A stretch of 64,000 bases of DNA from JAAYZQ01 sp034428935 (GTDB lineage Bacteria > Chloroflexota > Anaerolineae > JAAYZQ01), in the NCBI GenBank assembly GCA_034428935.1, contig DAOUHB010000155.1, forward strand, positions 1 to 64,000, written 5' to 3'. The translations under genes were made by a program, and so were the position numbers. The notes beneath the pieces are model-generated. The model was not told where the DNA came from, made no database searches, and was given only the letters and a program-made list of their open reading frames with translations. Below, piece after piece: positions 34,929 through 43,194 of the stretch (the stretch's first letter is position 1; each line of letters begins with the position of its first letter).

Positions 34929-35876
34929 TTAGCCGGCCGCAGCCGGCGGGCCTGGCAAGCGCTCGGCGACGCGCAGCCTGGCACTGCGACTCCTCGGATT
35001 CCGCGCCACTTCGTCTTCCGCGGGCCGAATCGGTTTGCGGTTCACCATCATCAGGGTTGCCGTGTGTCCGCAGGCGCAAACCGGCAGCTCCGGAGGACAG
35101 ATGCAGTCCCTGGACTCTCGCTGGAAGAACTGCTTCACGATCCGGTCTTCCAGCGAATGAAACGAAATGATCGCCAGGCGGCCGCCCGGCCGCAACAGGT
35201 CCCGGGCCTGGGGCAGCGTGTCGGCGAGAGCCTGCAACTCGTCGTTGACGGCGATGCGCAGGGCCTGAAAGGTCCGGGTCGCGGGATGGATCTTTTGCCC
35301 TCGGCCTGCACTGCGGGCGACGATGGCGGCCAACTGGGCCGTGGTCGTCACGGGCCGGGCGGCGACGATGGCCCGGGCGATGCGGCGCGAGCGCTGCTCC
35401 TCGCCGTAGCGCCACAGCAGATCGGCCAGCTCTTCTTCGGGCAAAGAGTTGACCAGGCTGGCTGCAGTCCTTCTGCTGTTGGGATCCATCCTCATGTCCA
35501 GAGGGCCCTCCTGGCTGAAAGAAAATCCTCGCTCGGCGTCGGCCAACTGGCGGGAGGAGAGGCCAAGGTCGAGCAGAATGCCGTCGACGTCACTCAGTCC
35601 CTCGGCCCGGGCGACGGTCCCCATGTGGCGAAAGTTGGCCACGCGCAGCCTTGCGCGGTCGCCAAAGGGGCGAAGCATCTCCTGGGCAAAGGCGACGGCT
35701 TCTGGATCTGCGTCCAGGCCGAGTAGCGTTCCGTCGGGACTCGAAGCCTGGAGAATGCCGGCGGCGTGGCCTGCCGCGCCCAGGGTGCCGTCGAGATAGC
35801 TGCCACCGGGCAGAATCTTGAGCCCAGCCAGTACCTCGTCATAGAGGACCGGAACGTGTTCCCTGCTCCTCTCCAT
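34929..35876 (-). CDS. rsmH: 16S rRNA (cytosine-1402-N4)-methyltransferase RsmH
   Basis: 315 residues. HVPVLYDEVLAGL opening, SAM site DGTLGAAGHAAGIL, ILLDLGLSSRQLADAERGFS, DMRMD and C-terminal IISFHSLEDRIVKQFF are diagnostic. It modifies the ribosomal P site. Conserved second gene of dcw clusters. Confidence 0.96.
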   Translation of the reverse strand: MERSREHVPVLYDEVLAGLKILPGGSYLDGTLGAAGHAAGILQASSPDGTLLGLDADPEAVAFAQEMLRPFGDRARLRVANFRHMGTVARAEGLSDVDGILLDLGLSSRQLADAERGFSFSQEGPLDMRMDPNSRRTAASLVNSLPEEELADLLWRYGEEQRSRRIARAIVAARPVTTTAQLAAIVARSAGRGQKIHPATRTFQALRIAVNDELQALADTLPQARDLLRPGGRLAIISFHSLEDRIVKQFFQRESRDCICPPELPVCACGHTATLMMVNRKPIRPAEDEVARNPRSRSARLRVAERLPGPPAAAG

Positions 35877-35897
35877 GACCGCCGCTCTACCGGGCCG

Positions 35898-36332
35898 CTA
35901 GATTCCGAGGCTTTCGAATTGCTGGGCGCGGCCCTCGGGATCGTTGTCGCTGCGCTCTCGCCGCTCCCGCCACAGATCCGGGTTCCAGATCTCGCAGTGA
36001 TCGTAGAGGCCAATGATCACCGCCTGTTTGTCAATGTTCGCGTACTCTCGCAGGCGTGGGGGAAGGATAAAGCGGCTCTGCTTATCGGGCACGGCGTCAA
36101 AGGCAGCACCGAACACCTGGCGCTGGAACTCGCGCGCGTTAGAATCTGTCATACGCAGGCCCTTGAACTTTTCCTCCGAGAGTTGGGTCCAGACCTCGAT
36201 GGGGAAGAGCCAGAGACAGCGATCGATGCCCTTGGTGACGACGATACCATCGGCCAGCTCCACACGGTACTTGGCCGGTATCGTAATCCGTCCCTTGTCG
36301 TCGATCGCGTGTTCGTATTCCCCTAGAAGCAT
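35898..36332 (-). CDS. mraZ: Transcriptional regulator MraZ
   Basis: 144 residues with two SpoVT/AbrB-type swapped-hairpin domains: LGEYEHAIDDKGRITIPAKYR and QSRFILPPRLREYA. MraZ binds TGGGN-type repeats upstream of its own operon and represses or tunes division genes. The start MLLGEYEH matches the family; a GTG three codons upstream is also open. First gene of the dcw operon, with four candidate MraZ boxes in its leader. Confidence 0.95.
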   Translation of the reverse strand: MLLGEYEHAIDDKGRITIPAKYRVELADGIVVTKGIDRCLWLFPIEVWTQLSEEKFKGLRMTDSNAREFQRQVFGAAFDAVPDKQSRFILPPRLREYANIDKQAVIIGLYDHCEIWNPDLWRERRERSDNDPEGRAQQFESLGI

Positions 36333-36377
36333 TTGCCCCACCGAACATCCGTTCTAATGCATTTTGTGAGGACTTTG

Positions 36378-36412
36378 ACCCACCAAGCCCCACAATTCAC
36401 CACAATCAGCCA
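36378..36412 (-). promoter_or_regulatory. MraZ operator: four decamer repeats
   Basis: Read on the minus strand: TGGCT, TGGTG, TGGGG, TGGGT, each separated by exactly five bases, starting two bases after the -10. The last three fit the TGGNN-N5 MraZ-box layout well. Confidence 0.8.
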
Positions 36413-36414
36413 CT

Positions 36415-36443
36415 ATTATACCCCATTGGCGCTCTCTTGGCAA
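36415..36443 (-). promoter_or_regulatory. dcw operon promoter
   Basis: On the minus strand TTGCCA (36438-36443), 17 bp, TATAAT (36415-36420). Confidence 0.85.
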
Positions 36444-36512
36444 GTCCTAAAAGAGCGAATTTGAAAAAAACCAAAAATTTAATGTTGGCTAGGCACTGGC
36501 GAGGGGAGAAAT

Positions 36513-36541
36513 TTGTATGAGGGAGGCAATGGTGGTATAAT
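36513..36541 (+). promoter_or_regulatory. Promoter of tRNA-Ser
   Basis: TTGTAT (36513-36518), 17 bp, TATAAT (36536-36541), about 21 bases before the tRNA. Confidence 0.8.
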
Positions 36542-36562
36542 ACGAGCACCGTTGACAATCGA

Positions 36563-36652
36563 GGAGAGGTAGCATAGTTTGGCCGAATGCGCACGATTGG
36601 AAATCGTGTGAGGGTAACACCTCCGCGGGTTCAAATCCCGCCCTCTCCGCCA
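36563..36652 (+). tRNA. tRNA-Ser (anticodon GGA), CCA encoded
   Basis: 90 nt with a seven-base acceptor stem (GGAGAGG with CCTCTCC), anticodon loop TTGGAAA giving GGA, the long variable arm of class II tRNAs, T arm GCGGGTTCAAATCCCGC, and an encoded 3' CCA. Own promoter and terminator. Confidence 0.95.
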
Positions 36653-36662
36653 GGGTCGCCGG

Positions 36663-36696
36663 ACACCGCAGGCAGTTTGTAGCCTGCGGTGTTTTT
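36663..36696 (+). terminator. Terminator of tRNA-Ser
   Basis: A perfect 11-bp stem (36663-36673 with 36682-36692) followed by TTTT. Confidence 0.93.
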
Positions 36697-36707
36697 ACCC
36701 CCGCCGG

Positions 36708-37352
36708 TCAGCGGGGGAAGGCGACGCGGATCAGTCGCCCGGCCAGGAGGCCACCCAGGACGGCAAGGTCTTCTGTGGGCAGATAGTGGCTGGCAGCGGC
36801 GTCAAACAGGACGTTGGCGTTGGCCGGAAACTCGTCGTCGGCGAGGTAGAGCACCACCGCCAACCAGAGGCGGGGCAGCATGCGGAAGAGGAAGGAGGCG
36901 TCGCCAAAGCTCAGGCTCTCTCCTTTCAAAGCGCGGGCTGCGGCCTCAAAGGCTGCCCGCTCGGATCCAAAGGCCCGCGCCAGCCGCAGATTGGCTCGGC
37001 CCTGAAAAGCAGCGTCGTACCCCAGGCCGCCGGGCAGGTTGCGAAACGCAATCCAGCGATCGGCCGTGGGCGTGCCGTCGGCGGTCAGGAGGTAGTGCAG
37101 CAACAGGATGCGGCTGGGGATGTCGGCCTCGCTGCCGTCACTCGCCCGCCGTACCTCGCCCGCCGGCCAGCTCACGTCGTAGGTCGTGCCGAAAAAGGGC
37201 ACCAGGAACCGGCCTTTCTGCCCGTCCAGCGGCTCGAAAGAGACACCGGCGCAGGCCGCCTGGCGTACCGGGTCGATCTCGGGCAGGGCCTGGCATGCCT
37301 TTTCCAGGGCAGGGCCGTAGGTCTCTTCCGGTGTTCTCGGCTTGTGTTTCAT
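36708..37352 (-). CDS. DUF3786 protein
   Basis: 214 residues matching the DUF3786 family: an opening TYGPALEKACQAL, then FLVPFFGTTYDVSWPAGEV, LLHYLLTADGTPTADRWIAF, LPGGLGYDAAF and a C-terminal half with FLFRMLPRLWLAVVLYLADDE. Family members occur in anaerobes, often with corrinoid or methyl-transfer genes, but the function is unknown. Soluble, no signal peptide. It has its own promoter and converges on tRNA-Ser. Confidence 0.75.
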   Translation of the reverse strand: MKHKPRTPEETYGPALEKACQALPEIDPVRQAACAGVSFEPLDGQKGRFLVPFFGTTYDVSWPAGEVRRASDGSEADIPSRILLLHYLLTADGTPTADRWIAFRNLPGGLGYDAAFQGRANLRLARAFGSERAAFEAAARALKGESLSFGDASFLFRMLPRLWLAVVLYLADDEFPANANVLFDAAASHYLPTEDLAVLGGLLAGRLIRVAFPR

Positions 37353-37382
37353 CGTCGCATCGTTCCTTGTTGAGCTGCGGCC

Positions 37383-37412
37383 ATTATATCACCTTCCGGC
37401 GGCCGTGTCCAA
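37383..37412 (-). promoter_or_regulatory. Promoter of the DUF3786 gene
   Basis: On the minus strand TTGGAC (37407-37412), 18 bp, TATAAT (37383-37388). Confidence 0.65.
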
Positions 37413-37464
37413 CCGGCAGGGAAGGCCGCCGCCCGCCCGGGTCGTGTCAACGGCGGGTAGGAAT

Positions 37465-37493
37465 TTGCGTGCGCTATCGAGTTGTGCTATAAT
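37465..37493 (+). promoter_or_regulatory. Promoter of the nusA-infB operon
   Basis: TTGCGT (37465-37470), 17 bp, TATAAT (37488-37493). Gives a leader of about 230 bases before nusA. Confidence 0.8.
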
Positions 37494-37519
37494 GCCCCCA
37501 GTTGAGCGGGTTCTTATTG

Positions 37520-37591
37520 AGAAAAGTGGGGAAGCCCCACTTTTCTTGCTATCAGGGGTGGTGCAACAGTGGCGATCGAATCGCCACTGTT
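37520..37591 (+). promoter_or_regulatory. Two perfect hairpins in the nusA leader
   Basis: Hairpin 1: 12-bp stem, 37520-37531 with 37535-37546, loop AAG. Hairpin 2: 11-bp stem, 37565-37575 with 37581-37591, loop TCGAA. Neither is followed by a long T run. The leader has no convincing ORF and occupies the place where rimP usually lies. Confidence 0.6.
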
Positions 37592-37732
37592 TGCGCTGTA
37601 GTCAAATCAAAACGTGCATGGAAAAATGGAAAGAAAAAAAGGGAATAAATATCCTGTGTCGAGGGGTAGAGGGGTCGTCCAGATCGTCTGGAAGGTTGCC
37701 CTGCCGGGTACAGAGGATAAGGCGGTTGAAAA

Positions 37733-39448
37733 ATGAGAAGTGATTTCATGCTCGCGATCAATCAGTTGTGCGCCGAGCGCAAGCTTGCGCCCGAGGTTGT
37801 GTTGGAAGCTGTCGAAGCGTCCCTCATCTCGGCCTACCGGCGCAACTTTGGCGCAGTCACCAACATCGAGGTCCGCATCGAGCAGGACACGGGCGATGTG
37901 CGGGTGTATGCCGCCAAAGAAGTCGTGGAGGATGTGACGGACGACAAGGCCGAGATCTCGCTGCCCGAGGCACGCGAGACCAACCCCGACGCCGTCCTCG
38001 GGGACGTGCTGATGGTAGAGAGCACGCCGCGCGATTTTGGGCGGATTGCGGCGCAGACGGCCAAGCAGGTCATCCTGCAGCGCATTCGCGAGGCCGAGCG
38101 CGACGCCCTGTATAGCTCCTTTGCCGACAGCGCGGGCGAGATCGCCAACGGCACGATCCAGAGCCACGACTTGCACTCCGGCGACGTCGTGGTCAACCTG
38201 GAGGGGGCCGAGGCGGTGCTTCCCTCCCGGGAGCAGGTGCCCAACGAGAAGTACCGGCGGGGCCAGCGCATACGCGCCTACGTGGTCGAGGTGCGCAAGG
38301 GCAGTCGCGGGCCGCAGATCACGCTGTCGCGACGCAGCCCGGCCCTGCTCCGGCGCCTGTTGGAGCTGGAAGTGCCCGAGATCTTTTCCGGGGCCGTCGA
38401 GATCAAGGCCATTGCCCGAGAGGCCGGCTCTCGCTCCAAGGTGGCGGTGCACGCCACCCAGGAGGGCGTGGACCCGGTCGGCTCGTGCGTTGGCGTGCGC
38501 GGCGGCCGCATCCAGAACGTCGTCAACGAGCTGGGCGGCGAAAAGATCGACGTCGTGCAGTGGAGCCCGGACGTGGCAACCTTTATCGCCAACTCTCTCA
38601 GCCCCGCCAAGGTAATGAATGTGCTGCTGAACGACGTGCTGGACGGTGGCAAGACGGCCACTGTAATTGTTCCCGACCGGCAGCTTTCGCTGGCCATCGG
38701 CAAAGAAGGTCAGAACGCCCGGCTGGCGGCCAAGCTCACCAACTGGCGCATCGACATCAAGAGCGCTACCGAGGCGGCCGAGGAGACCCTGGGCAGCCTG
38801 GATCAGATCCGGGTGCCGCCCGACGAGATGGATCTCCTGAGCCTGGCCGAGGCCCTGCTCACCAGGCGCGACGGCATGGAGGGCTTTAGCACCGAACAAA
38901 GGCAGCTCATCCAGGAGGCTGTGAAGGGCGACCTGGAGGACTGGCCGCAGGAAGAGCCCACGCTGGAGCAAGCAGATGCCGAGCCGGAGCCTGTTGTCGA
39001 GGAAGCCGAGGTCGTGGCCGAGGAGCAGCCCGCCGAAGTCGAGGTGGTGGCGGAGCCTTCCTCGCAACTGGAGGACTTGGAAGAGGCCGAAGAGGAGGAA
39101 GGCGAGCCCGAGGTCTACGAATCGAGGCGGCCGGCCTGGCTGCAGGACATCGAGGAGCCTGCACCGTTCCTTGAAGAAGACGTGGTGGAGGAAGGCTCCC
39201 TGGGCTGGGTGCCAACCGAGCCGGCGGTGCCCGAGTATCCGAGCTGGGTCGACGAAGAGCCTTCGGATATGGCCGACATCGGCTGGCTGCCTGACGAAGA
39301 GGTCGAAGACGAAGAAGAGGACGAGGACGCGCGGCGTGAGCGAAAGAAAAAGGGCAAGAAGCGCCGCCGCCGCGAGTTCGATCCAGAGGAGGCTGTACCC
39401 GAGTTCCGGCCTACTCCGCGCCGGGGGCGTGGCGGGCGAGGACGCTAG
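37733..39448 (+). CDS. nusA: Transcription factor NusA with long acidic/basic tail
   Basis: 571 residues. N-terminal RNAP-binding domain (about 1-125), S1 domain (about 130-200, SGDVVVNLEGAEAVLPSREQ), then two KH domains (about 205-345: VPEIFSGAVEIKAIAREAGS, GREGQNARLAAKLT-type loop). NusA controls pausing, termination and antitermination. From about residue 400 the protein carries a 170-residue extension: first strongly acidic (runs of Glu/Asp with four similar WL segments), then a basic block KKKGKKRRRR and a Gly/Arg-rich end. First gene of the operon. Confidence 0.93.
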   Translation: MRSDFMLAINQLCAERKLAPEVVLEAVEASLISAYRRNFGAVTNIEVRIEQDTGDVRVYAAKEVVEDVTDDKAEISLPEARETNPDAVLGDVLMVESTPRDFGRIAAQTAKQVILQRIREAERDALYSSFADSAGEIANGTIQSHDLHSGDVVVNLEGAEAVLPSREQVPNEKYRRGQRIRAYVVEVRKGSRGPQITLSRRSPALLRRLLELEVPEIFSGAVEIKAIAREAGSRSKVAVHATQEGVDPVGSCVGVRGGRIQNVVNELGGEKIDVVQWSPDVATFIANSLSPAKVMNVLLNDVLDGGKTATVIVPDRQLSLAIGKEGQNARLAAKLTNWRIDIKSATEAAEETLGSLDQIRVPPDEMDLLSLAEALLTRRDGMEGFSTEQRQLIQEAVKGDLEDWPQEEPTLEQADAEPEPVVEEAEVVAEEQPAEVEVVAEPSSQLEDLEEAEEEEGEPEVYESRRPAWLQDIEEPAPFLEEDVVEEGSLGWVPTEPAVPEYPSWVDEEPSDMADIGWLPDEEVEDEEEDEDARRERKKKGKKRRRREFDPEEAVPEFRPTPRRGRGGRGR

Positions 39449-39515
39449 CGCTCTTCGCCGGCCGGGATGAGGGATAAGCGTGGGGGCCGTGCCCCCATGC
39501 AATAGGAAGTAAGAA

Positions 39516-39851
39516 GTGTCCGGAAAGCGCCGAAAGCACGTGCCGCTGAGAAGCTGCATCGTTTGCCAGGAAAAGCGGCCGAAACGCGAGTTGATCCGGG
39601 TCGTGTGCACGCCAGAGGGGGCCATCGAGATCGACCCCAAGGGCAAGCGCCCAGGGCGAGGAGCCTACGTGTGCCGCCATCCGCGATGTTGGGAGGCCGG
39701 GCTGGAGCCGCGCAAGCTGGCGCGCGCGCTCAAGTGCCCGGTCACGGCCGGCCAGGTGGCCTCGATCCAGGCCCAGATCGCGGCGTTTTTGGCAGAGGCC
39801 CCTGCCGAAGGCTCGCCAGCCGTAGTAGGGGCCACAGATCTCGGCGACTAG
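39516..39851 (+). CDS. YlxR/RnpM family RNA-binding protein
   Basis: 111 residues. LRSCIVCQEKRPKRELIRVV and GRGAYVCRHPRCWE are the family signatures. YlxR proteins, always between nusA and infB, bind RNA; the Bacillus member was reported to modulate RNase P. GTG start 67 bases after nusA; a small GC hairpin (GGGGGC/GCCCCC) lies in that gap. Confidence 0.9.
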   Translation: MSGKRRKHVPLRSCIVCQEKRPKRELIRVVCTPEGAIEIDPKGKRPGRGAYVCRHPRCWEAGLEPRKLARALKCPVTAGQVASIQAQIAAFLAEAPAEGSPAVVGATDLGD

Positions 39852-39882
39852 TCCGGATTGTATAAAAGGGGGAGGTAAACCC

Positions 39883-41793
39883 ATGGGACGTAGAGACAGG
39901 ACAGATACGCGCAGCCGCCCTCAGCCATCGCGCAAACCGCCGGTGGATGAGGAGGAGCAGTTGCGCCTGGCGCGCGCCAGCAAGGCAACCGGCGCGCCGG
40001 CGGCGCCCCGGGTCATCGAGCTGCCCGAGACAATGATCGTCCGGGACTTGGCGCGTGCTCTACGGGTCAACCCAATCGACGTCATCAAGGAGTTGATGTC
40101 CAACGGCATCGTGGCGGGCATCAACCAGACGATAGACTACGAGACGGCCGCCATCGTCGCAGGGGAGATGGGCTTTCAGACCCAGCCCATCCGCGTCGAG
40201 GAGCCCGAGGCTGACCAGAAGGTAGAACGTGCGGGCAAGACCCTGTGGCAAACGCTGCTGCAAGAAGAATCACCCGAAAACGTCGAGCCGCGGCCGCCTG
40301 TGGTGACCGTGCTGGGCCACGTGGACCATGGCAAGACAACGCTGCTGGACGCCATCCGGGAGACCAACGTCGTCGCCGGCGAGTACGGCGGCATTACCCA
40401 ACACATTGGTGCCTATCAGGTTGAGCACGAGGGCCGCAAGATCACCTTTCTCGACACGCCGGGCCACGAAGCCTTCACGGCTATGCGGGCCCGGGGAGCG
40501 CAGGTGACGGACCTCGCGGTGCTGGTGGTCGCGGCCGACGACGGCGTGATGCCCCAGACCAGGGAGGCCATCGACCACGCCCGGGCGGCCGGCGTCTCGA
40601 TCCTCGTCGCCCTGAACAAGATAGACAAGCCGACTGCTCAGCCGGACCGCGTCAAGCAGCAGCTTTCCGACCAGGGCTTGACGCCGGAGGAGTGGGGCGG
40701 CGACGTGATCGTCGTGCCGGTGTCGGCCAAGATGAAACAGGGCATCGACGACCTGCTGGAGAACATCCTGCTGATCACCGAAGTGGCCGATCTGCGCAGC
40801 AACCCCAACCGGCCCGCCATCGGCACCGTGGTCGAGTCGCAGTTGGACCGGCACCGGGGCCCGACGGCCACGCTGCTGGTCCAGGGAGGCACCCTCCGCG
40901 TGGGCGATCCCCTGGTCATCGGCGCCATCTCGGGCCGCGTGCGGGCCATGATGGACCACCGCGGCAATACGGTGGACGCCGCTCCGCCGGCGATGCCGGT
41001 GTTGGTCATGGGCCTTTCGGACGTGCCGAAAGCCGGCGATCTCTTTGAGGTACTGGAGTCCGAACGCGAGGCACGGGTCAGGGCAGCCGAGGCAGGCGAA
41101 AGACTGCGCCAGGCCGAGTCGCGGCCCGCACGGATGCGCTCCATGACCCTGGACGAAGTGTTTTCCCGGTTCCAGCAGGGCGATAGCCTGGAGCTGAACA
41201 TCATTCTCAAGGTTGACGTGCAGGGCTCGGTGGAGCCCATCGTGAACTCGTTGCAGCGCCTGAATAGCGAGGACGAGAAGGTTGTCATCCTGCACCAGGG
41301 CACGGGCAACATCACCGAGTCGGACGTGATGCTGGCCTCCGCCTCCGATGCGGTCATCATTGGCTTTCACGTCGACGCCGACGAAGCAGCGCGACGCCTG
41401 GCCGCCCAGGAAGGCATCGACATCCGGCAGTACAACATTATCTACAAGCTGGTGGATGACGTCGAGAAGGCCCTCAAGGGCATGCTGGAGCCGGTTTACG
41501 AAAAGGTGGTCATCGGCCACGCCGAAGTCCGGCAGGTCTTTCGCATCGGCCGCCGCGGCGGCAACGTAGCGGGCTGCTATGTCACGGATGGCGAGTTGGC
41601 CCGCAATGCCCGCGTGCGCGTGATGCGCGCTGGCAAACAGGTCTTTGAAGGTCACCTCGATTCTCTCCGGCGCTTCAAAGACGACGTGAGCGAGGTTCGG
41701 GCCGGCTTTGAGTGTGGCGTCGGCATTGCCGGCTTTGACGACCTGCAAGAAGGCGACGTCCTCGAGTTCTACAAGGAACAGCGCGTCAGCTAG
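39883..41793 (+). CDS. infB: Translation initiation factor IF-2
   Basis: 636 residues. IF2_N domain near 45-95, then the GTPase domain: GHVDHGKTTLLD (P loop), DTPGHEAFTAM (G3) and NKID (G4), then beta-barrel domains and the fMet-tRNA-binding C-domain (GFECGVGIAGFDDLQEGD). The N-terminal extension is short, as in many thermophilic or compact genomes. GGGGGAGG precedes the ATG. Confidence 0.96.
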   Translation: MGRRDRTDTRSRPQPSRKPPVDEEEQLRLARASKATGAPAAPRVIELPETMIVRDLARALRVNPIDVIKELMSNGIVAGINQTIDYETAAIVAGEMGFQTQPIRVEEPEADQKVERAGKTLWQTLLQEESPENVEPRPPVVTVLGHVDHGKTTLLDAIRETNVVAGEYGGITQHIGAYQVEHEGRKITFLDTPGHEAFTAMRARGAQVTDLAVLVVAADDGVMPQTREAIDHARAAGVSILVALNKIDKPTAQPDRVKQQLSDQGLTPEEWGGDVIVVPVSAKMKQGIDDLLENILLITEVADLRSNPNRPAIGTVVESQLDRHRGPTATLLVQGGTLRVGDPLVIGAISGRVRAMMDHRGNTVDAAPPAMPVLVMGLSDVPKAGDLFEVLESEREARVRAAEAGERLRQAESRPARMRSMTLDEVFSRFQQGDSLELNIILKVDVQGSVEPIVNSLQRLNSEDEKVVILHQGTGNITESDVMLASASDAVIIGFHVDADEAARRLAAQEGIDIRQYNIIYKLVDDVEKALKGMLEPVYEKVVIGHAEVRQVFRIGRRGGNVAGCYVTDGELARNARVRVMRAGKQVFEGHLDSLRRFKDDVSEVRAGFECGVGIAGFDDLQEGDVLEFYKEQRVS

Positions 41794-41810
41794 CGTCTGA
41801 GCACAACAGG

Positions 41811-41846
41811 CACCACCCTGGGCGGACGAGTCTGCCCAGGGTGGTG
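41811..41846 (+). other. Perfect 13-bp hairpin between infB and rbfA
   Basis: CACCACCCTGGGC (41811-41823) pairs with 41834-41846. There is no T run on either strand, so it is not an obvious terminator; an mRNA processing or stability element within the operon is more likely. Confidence 0.65.
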
Positions 41847-41864
41847 AGATCTGGGAGTCCAATC

Positions 41865-42251
41865 ATGCCAACTCGCCGGCAACAACGAGTTTCGGAGCTG
41901 ATCCATCGCGAACTGAGCCAGCTCCTGATACGCGAAGTCAGGGACCCGCGCCTGGACGAAGTCACCATCACCGAGGTGCGGATTACGCCCGATCTGCTGC
42001 TGGCTCGCGTGTATTTCACCGTACTTGGGGGAGCGGAAGAGCAGCAGGCGGCTCGAACAGGATTGGAGAGCGCCAGCGGCTATCTGCGCACCCAGTTGGC
42101 CGGTCGCGTGAGCCTGCGCCTGGTGCCAGAATTGTCCTTTGAGGTTGACCGCAGCGCCGAGTATGGGAGGAGGATCGACCAGCTCCTGGACGAGATCTCA
42201 GAGGAGAGTCACCCGGACGATGAAACCGAGCCTTCTCCAGGCGATCAATGA
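41865..42251 (+). CDS. rbfA: Ribosome-binding factor RbfA
   Basis: 128 residues, KH-like fold: RVSELIHRELSQLLIREVRD, DEVTITEVRITPDLLLARVY, and RLVPELSFEVDRSAEYGRRI. It matures the 30S subunit. The ATG after GGGAG is chosen over GTG codons that lie within the hairpin. The acidic C-terminus overlaps the next gene by 32 bases. Confidence 0.93.
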   Translation: MPTRRQQRVSELIHRELSQLLIREVRDPRLDEVTITEVRITPDLLLARVYFTVLGGAEEQQAARTGLESASGYLRTQLAGRVSLRLVPELSFEVDRSAEYGRRIDQLLDEISEESHPDDETEPSPGDQ

Positions 42252-43194
42252 CCGCCTGCGCGCGGCACGGCACATCCTCGTCGTAACCCACGTCGGTCCA
42301 GACGGTGACGCCATCGGTTCGCTGCTGGGCCTTGGCGGCCTGTTGTGGGACCAGGGCAAGGCCGCGACGTTGGCCTGTGAAGATCCGGTGCCCGAGTCCT
42401 ATCGTTTCCTGGCGGGCAGCGAGCTCGTTGTCCAGCAGGCGGGCAACCGGCCCGACCTGCTCGTCAGCGTGGATTGCAGCGACAGGGACCGGATGGGCGA
42501 GAGTTTCGCCGCCCTGGAGGGCATTCCCCTGATCAATATCGACCACCACGTCACCAACACCATGTTCGGCGACGTCAACTGGGTTGAGCCCTCGTGCGCC
42601 TCTACGACACAGATGCTCCTGGAGCTGGCCGAAGGGCTGGGCTGGCAGCTCCGGCCGCCGGTGGCCGATTGCCTGCTTTGCGGCCTGGTGACCGACACCC
42701 GCTCCTTTCGGACGGCCAACGTGGATGGCGAGACCATCGGCGCCGCCCAGCGCCTCCTGGCTGCCGGTGCATCCCTCTCGCGCGTGGCGCGGCAGGCCCT
42801 CGACCTCCGCTCCCTGGGCTCGGTCCGCTTGTGGGGAGAGGCGGTGAATGCCCTGCAACTGCGCGATGGCATCCTCTGGACCCGGGTGACCCGCGCGATG
42901 CGGCAGCGATGGTCCGTCGAGGACCGGGAGACGTCGGGCCTCAGCAATTTCCTGTCGGGCGTGCGCGAAGCACGCATCGTGGCCGTGTTCACCGAGGTGG
43001 ACAATGGTGACGTGGACGTCAGCTTGCGGGCGCAGCCGGGCGTGGACGTTGCCCAGGTGGCCTTGCGCCTGGGCGGCGGCGGGCATGCCCTGGCCTCCGG
43101 ATTGACCATGAAAGGGGATCTGGACGAGGTGGAGCAGCGCGTGCTTGCAGAGCTGCATCGCAGCCTCGCCGAGCAGGAGACGCGACATGGCTGA
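42220..43194 (+). CDS. nrnA: DHH/DHHA1 phosphoesterase, NrnA-type nanoRNase / pAp phosphatase
   Basis: 324 residues. DHH motifs: THVGPDGDAIGS, VDCSD, NIDHHVTN, then DHHA1 with the glycine-rich substrate loop GGGGHALASG. NrnA enzymes degrade short oligoribonucleotides, pAp and sometimes pGpG. Standard place between rbfA and truB. Confidence 0.92.
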   Translation: MKPSLLQAINDRLRAARHILVVTHVGPDGDAIGSLLGLGGLLWDQGKAATLACEDPVPESYRFLAGSELVVQQAGNRPDLLVSVDCSDRDRMGESFAALEGIPLINIDHHVTNTMFGDVNWVEPSCASTTQMLLELAEGLGWQLRPPVADCLLCGLVTDTRSFRTANVDGETIGAAQRLLAAGASLSRVARQALDLRSLGSVRLWGEAVNALQLRDGILWTRVTRAMRQRWSVEDRETSGLSNFLSGVREARIVAVFTEVDNGDVDVSLRAQPGVDVAQVALRLGGGGHALASGLTMKGDLDEVEQRVLAELHRSLAEQETRHG

